Assembly (NCBI GenBank): GCA_012032075.1
Contig: JAAURU010000025.1
Coordinates: 1 to 16,218, forward strand
DNA from: Flavobacterium sp.
GTDB taxonomy: Bacteria > Bacteroidota > Bacteroidia > Flavobacteriales > Flavobacteriaceae
Direction of reading: 5' to 3'
Length of the DNA: 16,218 nt
In this document: piece by piece, positions 8,531 through 16,218 of the stretch
Layout: every line of letters starts with the position of its first letter
How positions within the stretch are numbered: position 1 is the first letter of the stretch
Position numbers and translations under genes: made by a program
The notes under the pieces: model-generated
Told to the model about the DNA's origin: nothing
What the model saw: the letters and a program-made list of their open reading frames with translations, nothing else
The model's database searches: none

Positions 8531-9981
8531 TTATTTTTCAATAAACCATCGCTGATTAGCTTGAATGTTGCTATCCCATTGTCCTAAAGGTGCCGCAACG
8601 GCATCAACAGCATTGTATAATTCTATTACTTTATTTGTTTTATAGTTTCTAATTATAAAACTACCATCACAATAACGTATCAATTGCCATTTTTGACTGT
8701 CAGCATTCGTATTAGTGTTCATCACAACATTAGCACCATTCCCATCTGCCATAACATCTAAAACCAAATTATTATAGTTGTTTGAAATGTAATAATAATC
8801 ACCTTGTTTTCTAAATTTCCATTTTTCACTATCTAATTTTTTATCAAAATTAATCACAGCCAATGCTCCATTATTTCGATTACCATTTAACACATCGATT
8901 ACTTTATCTTTAGCAAAAGCATTTCTTAAAGCAAAACTTTGCAAAGCATCTATATTGTCATTACTCACTACATTTATTTTGTTTTTTTGAGTTTCATCTA
9001 TTACTTTTTCAATAGAAATAAACACTGTATAATCACCTTTTAAATCGTCTCTATCTTTATATTTAATTGGAATTATACCTTTTCCATAACCAAAATCGAT
9101 AGTGCTAATTTGATTTGCAGAAGTGTTATCTAATTTTATTTGTAAAGGATTATATAAATCGTCTCTTTCTACACCTATTGGTCTATCGGCAGGACGATTA
9201 GTAATTATTTTATTATTAGTTTTAAAGTTTTCAAGTTGAGTTGCATTCATTGAAGCAACATTCATTCTGAAAAAATTATTTGGAAACTGTTGCAAAATTG
9301 AAGGTGCTGGAAAAACACCTGGAGTACTTTCATCATAATAAAATACATTATCAACTGTTTGATTTGGTGCGGCAGGAGAATAGACAAATGCACCTATTGG
9401 AATAGCTGCAATATTAATTGGTGCTTGCAAAATTGCTCCTACAAAACTGTTGTGCCAAAAGTTTGTCCAAAAATCATCTGGACCATCATATTCCATTATT
9501 GATGGATTTATAATAACATAATCTGAACCTGCAACCAAACTTCCTTCCCATAAAATAAAAGGTAATAAATCGCCAGTTGCTTGCGCATTATTTTTCCAAG
9601 GTTCAGGAACAGGTACATTATCTGATGTAAAAATTCCTCCATTTAACTTTGACGAAAGTCCAGCTTGAACTCTTTTTTCTTCAATTGCTCTTCCATTTAC
9701 ATCGCCCATTATTCGGGTTCTATTTCTAACAGCAGTTGACGGAATGGATTTACCCATATTATTTACCATTACAGATAACCCTGTTAAATAAACTTCATCA
9801 CCTCTTCCGTCGCGTTCAAAAGCATCGTCGTTAGAACCACGATTGCAGGTAAATCCTTTTACCGTAACTCTAAAATATCCTGCATTTTTTATTTCAAAAT
9901 TAGGAATTTGTGCAGAAATTGTTGTTGTTTGACTATATATTGTTGTTGCAAAAACACGAGAAGAATGGATAGTTTTTTCAT
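8531..9981 (-). CDS. Secreted protein with C-terminal ricin-type beta-trefoil lectin domain (frameshifted)
   Basis: Repaired length about 483 residues. ATG at 9981 gives a signal peptide (MKKLSILLVFFATTIYSQ) once one base is restored in A-run 9950-9954. The N-terminal domain has FRVTVKGFTCNRGSNDDAFE, DGRGDEVYLTG, MGDVNGR and LPFILWEGSLV; I recall this pattern in uncharacterised proteins of several phyla but cannot name a family. Residues ~360-483 form a ricin B-like beta-trefoil, with three W-containing repeats: SEKWKF, SQKWQL and NQRWFI, the last at the C-terminus. Such trefoils bind sugars, so glycan binding outside the cell is likely; the substrate is unknown. No T9SS tail is present. The start lies 4 bases after the stop of the preceding lipoprotein gene, so the two are surely co-transcribed. 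Confidence 0.8.
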
Positions 9982-9985
9982 GATT

Positions 9986-10893
9986 TTAGTGTTTAGTATT
10001 AAAAACTTTAACTTTGACATTAGTAAATGTTCCATTAGTAACTTGAATATCTTTTGTTGCTAAAACTCCTCCTAAAACTCCGCTAAAATTGCCAGAGATT
10101 ATAACTTCGTCAGCTGAAGATTTTTCCCATTTTGTTATTTCAAATGAAAAATTAACCTTTCCTTTTTTGTCTTTTTTTCCTAAAACTTCTGCCATTTTAG
10201 AATCACCATTGCTGCGCCACCAAAATTTATTTCAATGTTCTCGATTGCTACTTTTCCCGTTTTCATATCAGAACCACATATAGCAAAAGTTAATTGTCTG
10301 TTATCTGGACTTTGTGTAGCTTTAAAACCCAACATCAAATAAGGTTTTGAGCAATTCATATATGACAATCCTTTAGCATATAACAAATTAGAATTGAAAA
10401 AAGAAGTAGCATTCCAAGTTTTTCCATCTATAAACATGATGCTTCTGCTTTAGAGGTTGACAAAACAGCAGTAGATACAACTGTTTTTTCTCCTGATTTT
10501 GAAATACTAAATCCCGCATCAAAACCAGTTGCATTTTCTGTAGTTTTTAAAACCACAAAAGCATTATCTGTTTTTGAAGTTTCATTTACTTTTGCATCAT
10601 TCACTTTTATTTCACTTACTGTAAAAGAAAATTTGCTTCCAGCGGCATTAACTGCATCTATTTTATCGCCAACTTTTAATTTTCCGTTGGTTATAGACAT
10701 ACTTGTTGTATATTCACCTTTATCGGCATTGTCAATAAAAACCATGGTTGTTGTTGCTTGTAATGGAGAATTTGATATTTCAGCAGTGTTTGAACTTGCC
10801 TTTTTATCTTCATTTTTTTTATTTTTGACAGGAAGAAATAGTCCCTATTAAGCAAAGTAGAAAGGTTAACTGTAGTTTTTTTGAAACTTTCAT
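9986..10893 (-). CDS. Lipoprotein with an EF-Tu-domain-2-like barrel and a second beta domain (frameshifted)
   Basis: Repaired length about 302 residues. ATG at 10893 gives a signal peptide ending in the lipobox ISSC (C22). One-base faults lie at T-run 10822-10826 (one too many), at 10437 (one too few) and in the CC at 10206-10207 (one too few). Residues ~48-134 (from TTMVFIDNADKGEYTTSM to FDAGFSISKSG) line up by eye with the beta-barrel second domain of translation GTPases, including ITNGKLKVGDKIDAVN where EF-Tu has an R-x-x-x-G-x-x-x-V-G-D/E-x-V-E pattern. No GTPase domain is present. Residues ~153-302 (MFIDGKTWNATSFF...) resemble flavobacterial periplasmic beta proteins that start with a 'DGKxW' strand. 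Function unknown. It lies 19 bases after the preceding gene and 4 before the ricin gene. Confidence 0.75.
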
Positions 10894-10912
10894 TTTTGGT
10901 TTGATTTAGAGA

Positions 10913-11500
10913 TTAGTTTGTTTGGATAAAATCAAAAGATAAATCACCTGAATAGTAAGTGTTATCATTATCACTTGGATAACTTTGTGTTGTTCCCATT
11001 AGATATTTATAGCTAATTATTTTAATATTACCAGAAGTAACAGGGTACGTTGTGGGAGTAGCGATTGTTCTCTTTCTAAAATTCCAATCATCAGAATTGC
11101 AAGTTATAGCATACTCTTTGTCTTTTACTAAATCTAAATCGGCAATATCAAAAGCCATAATAGTATTTGCAGCTGAATAATTTACAGTTTCTGTTCTAAT
11201 AGGAGTTGTAGTAGCTTTATCCCAAATAGTAATGCGTAAATCTGATCTTGTTGCTGGTAAATTTACTTTTAGTTTGGTTATTTTGCCTTTTACTAGTGGT
11301 GTAAATTCAATTCCAAATTCATAATTATCATCATTAATAACTTGTTCATTTGATTGACTAAATCCAGTTGTAGCTAAATATCCTTCTAAAAAATTTTCTT
11401 CTGTATAGTTTGGTGGAGCTGGCTCATCATCTTTACTACAAGATAAGGTAATTGAAATAACGGCTAGAAAAAAAACTGCTTTTAAAAAAATTGTTTTCAT
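10913..11500 (-). CDS. Small lipoprotein, DUF4082-like beta-sandwich
   Basis: An intact 195-residue frame. The signal peptide ends in the lipobox TLSC (C21) followed by SKDDEPAPP, an acidic and proline-rich linker common after the lipidated cysteine in surface-exposed Bacteroidota lipoproteins. The remainder (YEFGIEFTPLVKGKITKLKVNL, LRITIWDKATTTPIRTETV, DLDLVKDKEYAITCNSDDW) follows the strand order of DUF4082-type domains, which occur on secreted carbohydrate-related proteins; I rate that match as tentative. It probably sits on the outer membrane. Neighbours are 29 bases upstream and 19 bases downstream on the same strand, so it is part of the five-gene export operon. Function unknown. Confidence 0.8.
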   Translation of the reverse strand: MKTIFLKAVFFLAVISITLSCSKDDEPAPPNYTEENFLEGYLATTGFSQSNEQVINDDNYEFGIEFTPLVKGKITKLKVNLPATRSDLRITIWDKATTTPIRTETVNYSAANTIMAFDIADLDLVKDKEYAITCNSDDWNFRKRTIATPTTYPVTSGNIKIISYKYLMGTTQSYPSDNDNTYYSGDLSFDFIQTN

Positions 11501-11529
11501 AATTAATTGATATTAAGGTTAATTTTTAT

Positions 11530-11967
11530 TTAATATTTAAATGATCCGCTTGCAGAAATCCAATACGTACCAGTTCCTTCATAAACACCTGAAAAAACAG
11601 CTTTATTATTAGTAATAGTACCATTTACAGTCATTCTACCACGAATTTGATAAGCCGTTGTTGCATATTTTTTTGTAGTAACATAGAGGTAAACGTTATA
11701 ATCATAAAGCGTTTCAGGATCTTTTACTACTTTACTTACTACAGAACCATTTGTATATAAATAATATAAATCTGCACCAGCAGAATGGTTCCAATAAAAA
11801 TTAGTTATTTTACCCGACTTTTCATCCCAAGAAAAAGAAAAATCTTCGCTAGGACTTGGGCAATCTGCATAATGAGCATTGTTTGAACTAAATGTTTTTG
11901 TTTGTGCAAAAGTTACCGTTGAAGTAAAAAATGCAATGCACAAGAATGTTTTGATAATTGTTTTCAT
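11530..11967 (-). CDS. Small secreted protein of unknown function
   Basis: An intact 145-residue frame. MKTIIKTFLC... is a standard signal peptide with likely cleavage after TFA (A21/Q22). The mature part is rich in Tyr, Thr and Ser (NFYWNHSAGADLYYLY, YDYNVYLYVTT, GTYWISASGSFKY) and looks all-beta. No family is recognised, and there is no T9SS tail or lipobox. It is the first gene of the tightly packed minus-strand run ending at 5707, and a 106-base gap separates it from the T9SS protein gene. A promoter is expected in that gap but I could not place one. Confidence 0.75.
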   Translation of the reverse strand: MKTIIKTFLCIAFFTSTVTFAQTKTFSSNNAHYADCPSPSEDFSFSWDEKSGKITNFYWNHSAGADLYYLYTNGSVVSKVVKDPETLYDYNVYLYVTTKKYATTAYQIRGRMTVNGTITNNKAVFSGVYEGTGTYWISASGSFKY

Positions 11968-12073
11968 ATGTAGATAATTATTTGATTTTTAAATTGTCAT
12001 ATGGTATCACCTTATCTTCATTGGTGTTTGCATGCGCAAACTTGAGTTTATGGCGATTTCATAAAAGATTGAT

Positions 12074-13611
12074 TTAATTTTTAATGATTTTTTGTTTTGA
12101 TATTTTCCCGTTGGACAAAATTTCTAAAAAGTAAATACCATTAGAAAAATTAGAAATATCTATTTGACTTTGGTTTCCATCAAATATTTTTTGACCTAAA
12201 GAATTGTAAATAATAGTTTTGTCAATGGTTTCAATTCCTGAAATTGTGAAAATTCCGCTTGTTGGGTTGGGAAAAACTATTAATTCATTTTCTGCAATAA
12301 TATCATCAGTGGATAAAGTTTGAGAACAAGGTATATTTTCTAAAATAATTTCATAATCTGCGTAGATAGTATTAACCTGAACATAAAAGTTTTGACCAGC
12401 AGCAATAGTTGCGTATGCTGGATTAATTGTATAACCACCTGTTGAATATGGTTGCATATCCGTAGAACAAGCATAATTAGTTATCATTTCGCCATGATCA
12501 AAAGGAAGTAAATTTTTATAAACAATAAAATCATAGGTTTCTGTTCCAAGTTTTTTAACTTTAAAACCAATACATTTATCACTTCCTGAATTATTTGTAA
12601 AAGCATGGTACCTGGTGTTAAAAGGAATATTTGTAATTGTAATAAAAGCAGTAGAAACTCCACAAAAATTACTTGGCTCCCAAGCTATTGGATTTAGAAA
12701 TTCATTAACATATGCAACACCTTGACTACCAGGAGTTGAGCAAATTGTAGTAGGTAAAGAATACGTAATCGTATTTGTATAAAAATCTAAATTAGAAGTA
12801 TTTATTGACGCTAAATTTAATGTCCCTAATTGGGAAGAAACAACTGTATCTTCTAATATACTGAGATTTATTGTGCCGTTCTGTGTCATCCCATTAACCC
12901 CTACAATAAAATTAGAATTTCCTGTATCATATACACGCCTTTTTATGAAAGCTTTAGATGCCCCTGAAGTTCCACCAATAGCTAAATCACTATCTGTAAA
13001 ATCTGAAACTGGCATATTAAATTTAACCGAATAATAAACTTCTGGATTACTTGTAACAACATCATAAGTTTCTAAAAGAGGTTTAATAGTTACCGTTGGA
13101 GCATTACATAAACCATCAATTCTTATTTCGTATAAATCATTTGAAAAACCATCAGGGTTATTCGCATTTACAACCAAAACTAAATTTGCACCTGCTTCAA
13201 TTTGTATTGAGCAACTAGAAGTGCTTGAAGAATTAGTAGTACTATTTACAGGATGATTTATACCACCTAAAAAATTTTGAGCAAAATTATTAGGGTTGTA
13301 AAAACCATTATAAACATAAAAATTTACACCTTCTGTTGCATTTGGGTAAGTTATACTAAAGGTAACACATTGGGATAAAGTTGAATTGTTTGTAACATTA
13401 AATGTATCATAATAAATATTACCTGGATTTGGATTTGCTGCAGTTGGTACAATTGGTATAGAACCACAAGATGATTCTGTGCCGTCAGTAAAAATTCTTC
13501 CATTAGGATTGAGTAAATCTGTACTTGTAATATTACCAGTTAAGGTAATGCAATGCTGTGAAAAACTGTAACTAAAAAAAGACTTAAAATTAAAAATAGT
13601 TTTGTTTTCAT
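12074..13611 (-). CDS. T9SS-secreted adhesin-like protein with type A sorting domain (frameshifted once)
   Basis: Repaired length about 512 residues. ATG at 13611 gives a signal peptide (MKTKLFLILSLFLVTVFSQ) after one base is restored in A-run 13561-13565; the rest is one open frame. Regions in order: a Cys-containing N-terminal beta domain (HCITLTGNITSTDLL..., ending IRIDGLC near residue 170), an Ig-like domain with the NMPVSDFTDSDL motif seen in adhesin repeats, a second Cys-containing beta domain (CSTPGSQGVAYVNE... to ILENIPC), and a C-terminal T9SS sorting domain of ~75 residues (ELIVFPNPTSG, IYNSLGQKIF, FSNGIYFLEI, KQKIIKN). Such tails direct export across the outer membrane and surface attachment. 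No enzyme motif is seen. It lies just downstream of the LytTR regulator, with a 10-bp inverted repeat in the gap. Confidence 0.85.
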
Positions 13612-13653
13612 AATGACTTAATGTTTAGATTTACATCAAAATAAGTCAAAATG

Positions 13654-13682
13654 AATACTAAATTTAATGCCTATTTAGTATT
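13654..13682. promoter_or_regulatory. 10-bp perfect inverted repeat between regulator gene and T9SS gene
   Basis: AATACTAAAT (13654-13663) is exactly complementary to ATTTAGTATT (13673-13682) around a 9-base spacer. The right half is 45 bases past the response-regulator stop and the left half is 43 bases upstream of the T9SS protein start. It could be a weak terminator (no clean T tract follows) or an operator. LytTR proteins usually bind direct repeats, so regulator binding is only a guess. Confidence 0.4.
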
Positions 13683-13726
13683 TGGCAGATTTTAAAAGTA
13701 TTGGTAGGAAAACGAATTTATTGTTT

Positions 13727-14471
13727 TTACAATTTTCTAAAAAAATCGAAAAAAGCTTCTTTTTTATGACGACTAATATTTACTGTAACTCCATCTTTTA
13801 AAACAATATAAGGTGTTTCTGCTTTAATGATTTTATCAATAAAATTGGTGTTAATTAAATGCGATTGATGCACCCTAAAAAAAGGTTCGCCTTGAATGTT
13901 TTCTTCTACATCTTTTAATGTTTTACATAGTGTAATTTTATTTTTATTTACCAAGAAAACGTGTGTGTAGTTACTATCACTTTCAAAACGAATAATATCA
14001 TTTGGCTCAAAAAATTCTAGCGAATTGCCAATGGGTAAAACAATTTTACTCGATTTTTTTCGGTATTGAATTGGGTTAATAGGTTTAATATGGAGCTTTT
14101 AGAAACAGATTGCTCTTTACTTTTAGTAACTTTTTGAACTGCTACTTGAAGTTCTAAAATATCAATTGGTTTTAATAAATAATCTATTGCCGAAAACTTA
14201 AATGCTTTTATAGCAAATTGATCATATGCTGTAGTAAAAACAACTTGAAAATCAATCTCTTTAGTTTGATTTAACACTTCAAAACCATTAAAGTGTGGCA
14301 TTTCTATATCTAAAAAAACAAGTTCAGGTTCTAAAGATTTTATTGTTCTAATTCCATCTTCTCCACTATTACAAATAGCAATAATTTTAACTTCTTTACA
14401 GTATTGTTCTATTTGCATTTGCAATACTTCAAGTGCGTTTTTTCGTCGTCAATAAGTATAGCTGTTATCAT
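13727..14471 (-). CDS. LytTR-family response regulator (frameshifted twice)
   Basis: Repaired length 248 residues, the normal size for this family. ATG at 14471 gives MITAILIDDEKNALEVLQMQ after one base is restored in T-run 14438-14443; a second restored base in T-run 14044-14047 joins the receiver to the DNA-binding domain. Receiver: acidic pair DD at 8-9, phospho-acceptor D55 in LVFLDIEMP, VVFTTAYD and the conserved lysine in DYLLKPID. LytTR: residues ~145-248, with VLPIGNSLEFF, DIIRFESDSNYTHVF, PFFRVHQSHLIN and VNISRHKKEAF. Phosphorylated LytTR proteins bind DNA as dimers and activate nearby promoters. The start lies 2 bases after the kinase stop, so the two are translationally linked. The nearest downstream gene encodes a T9SS surface protein, a plausible target. 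Confidence 0.9.
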
Positions 14472-14473
14472 GA

Positions 14474-16218
14474 TTAGGATTTTTTTTTGAGATACAATTA
14501 GTAGTTCTACTTTTGTTCCAATTGGGTATTGATTGTAATCTTTTAAATCTATAATAGTTGATGTAGTTTTTAAATTTTGCGATTGGTTGAGTAAATCTAT
14601 CCTGTCTTGGGTTATTTTTAATCCATGACTTTTGTTTTTTAAAGCTTGTTTGCTTTTTAATTCCATTGCTTTTTTTCTACCTATTCCGTTGTCTTCAACG
14701 GTTATTTTAGTGGAATTTTTATCTATTTTATCAAAAGAAATCGTCAGTTTACCAATGCTATTTTTATGCAACAAACCGTGCCAAATAGCATTTTCAATAT
14801 AAGGTTGAATAAACATAGTTGGAATCTCTATTTTTTCAAGATTGAGGTTTTTATCAATATTAAATTCATATTCAAATTGATTATCAAACCTAACTGCTTC
14901 CATTTCGACATACAATTCTAACAACTGAATTTCATTTGCTAATGAAATTGTATTTTGATTACTATAGTCAAGAATTAATCGTATCAGTCGAGAGAATTTA
15001 GTTAAATATTGTGAAGCCAAAAAGCTCTCGTTTTTAAGAATATATTTTTGAATACTATTGAGTGAATTAAAAATAAAATGCGGGTTCATTTGTGCACGTA
15101 ATGCTTTCATTTCTACAGTTGCTAGTTGCTTAGCAAATTCTGTTTTTAGGTGTTCTTCTTTTTTTATTTGATTAATTTTAAATTTATAAAACGAATAAAT
15201 AATTCCAACAAAAAACAACCCTAACAATGTAAAAAACCACCATGTTTTCCAAAAAGGAGCTTTAATATGTATTTTAAAAAAAAGTAGGTTTTCCCCAAAC
15301 TCCATCATTATTTGATGCTTTTACTTTAAAAATATAGTCACCATAATCTAAACCTGAATATGAAATTGAATTTTTTGTAGTTGTTGTCCATTTTTTGTCT
15401 AAACCTTCTAATTGATAAGCAAATTTATTTTGACTAAAATTATTAAAAACATCAGAAGCAAATTCAAACGAAATAAAATTTTGATTGTATTTTAAATTCA
15501 ATTCATTTTTGAAAAATAAGTTGCTAAAAGCTCTTCATTTAAAACTTTGATTGTTGTAAAAATTACATTTGGTTTTACTTTGTTGAATTGATATTTATTT
15601 ATGTTAAAAATGGATAAATTCGTATAAAAATTAATTACCAATTTTCCATTTGGCAATAAATTTATAGGAACATCAATAGGTGATTCATTCAATCCATGTT
15701 GTCGAGTTAAAACTGTCATTACTTTTTTAGAAACTGGATTAAATTTGACTAAACCATTTAAAGTTCCAATCCATAAAAAACCATTATCATCGCAAACAAT
15801 TTTTTTGCAATAATCCGAAGGCAAATTTGAATTTGATTTGTTATAGTTAAAAAGTGTTTGCTTATTATTTTTGATTACTAATTCAAAAATTCCATTATCG
15901 AGTGTTGTAATCCAAAAGTGTCCTTTTTTATCTTCAACAATATCTATAGATTGAATTATTTTTGCTTTGGTATTAAGTGCAGGAATATTTGCATATTGAA
16001 AGTGCTTTTTAGTTTTATTATCAAAAAATAGACACCTTCAGTTTTCTGTAAACCAAATATTATTTTTACTGTCTTTAAATTGAGGTGCAATTAAATCTGA
16101 TTTAGATTTATTCTCATTTTTTTCAAAATCAGAAAAATGATAATGTTGTAACAAATTAGCTTTTATATTGTAAAATAATAACCATTATAGGGTGAAAATA
16201 GATATATATTGTTGTTGT
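14474..16218 (-). CDS. Two-component sensor: propeller / Y_Y_Y / TM / LytS-type histidine kinase (partial, frameshifted)
   Basis: The 5' end lies beyond the window edge. Single-base faults at 14480-14488, 15276-15283, 15506-15510, 16023-16028, 16042-16045 and 16172-16175, once repaired, give one frame ending at TAA 14474-14476. From the N-terminal side: at least three two-component propeller blades (NNIWFTETEGVYFFD, GHFWITTLDNGIFEL, GFLWIGTLNGLVKFN), a Y_Y_Y domain (FEFASDVF ... YQLEGLDKKW ... YIFKVKASNNDGVWG), one membrane segment (WWFFTLLGLFFVGIIYSFY), a short coiled linker, the His_kinase segment with phospho-acceptor histidine in QMNPHFIFNSL, and the ATPase N box PYIENAIWHGL and G box DNGIG. 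The propeller would be periplasmic and sense an extracellular ligand, as in related glycan-sensing kinases; the ligand here is unknown. Its partner is the LytTR regulator 2 bases downstream. Confidence 0.88.

Noticed and set aside
16023..16045. A true stop codon (TGA) in the sensor, since the two local faults cancel each other
   Set aside because: Reading straight through gives a TGA and a poor propeller blade. Two opposite one-base repairs give a blade (WFTETEGVYFFD) that fits the family well. The single-substitution alternative cannot be fully excluded.
13727..16218. Programmed ribosomal frameshifting to explain the broken kinase and regulator frames
   Set aside because: There are too many sites, in both directions, without consistent slippery sequences or downstream structures, and the same pattern hits unrelated genes including ilvC.
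1..16218. CRISPR arrays, tRNA or rRNA genes, insertion sequences
   Set aside because: No regularly spaced direct repeats, no tRNA-like cloverleaf with CCA-type end, no rRNA signature and no transposase frame were seen on either strand.

Overview
The window looks like a chromosomal segment of a flavobacterium (Bacteroidota, probably Flavobacteriaceae). The evidence is the strong AT richness, the ilvC-ilvA gene order, lipoproteins with short lipoboxes, a type IX secretion (T9SS) C-terminal sorting domain, a LytTR two-component pair whose sensor carries a periplasmic propeller, and a secreted S74 'tail fibre' protein. None of this was checked against a database.

Layout. (1) 55-2858, plus strand: ilvC and ilvA, two branched-chain amino-acid genes, closed by a clear hairpin terminator (2891-2928). 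(2) 3002-5514, plus strand: two lipoprotein-like genes 11 bases apart, the first a DUF6340-type protein with TPRs and the second unrecognised. (3) 5515-5851: convergent junction with a 13-bp perfect inverted repeat and a ~150-base structured repeat that runs into the 3' end of the next gene. (4) 5707-11967, minus strand: five tightly packed genes (gaps of 4-29 bases) that all encode exported products. In transcription order they are a small secreted protein, a 195-residue lipoprotein, a lipoprotein with an EF-Tu-domain-2-like barrel, a ricin-lectin protein, and a ~940-residue repeat protein ending in an S74 chaperone domain. (5) 12074-13611, minus strand: a T9SS-secreted adhesin-like protein. 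(6) 13727-16218, minus strand: a LytTR response regulator and its propeller/Y_Y_Y/histidine kinase sensor, cut by the window end.

Many genes are broken in this sequence. I count 19 places where adding or removing one base restores a continuous, family-typical protein, and nearly all lie in runs of the same base. The repaired proteins keep their catalytic motifs, signal peptides and family-typical lengths. I therefore read most of these breaks as sequencing or assembly errors rather than decay, and give composite coordinates for the repaired genes.

How the parts may fit: the sensor and regulator sit directly upstream of a T9SS adhesin-like gene and a five-gene surface operon, all on the same strand. 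A plausible but untested reading is that an extracellular cue sensed by the propeller kinase controls a set of surface and secreted adhesion proteins.
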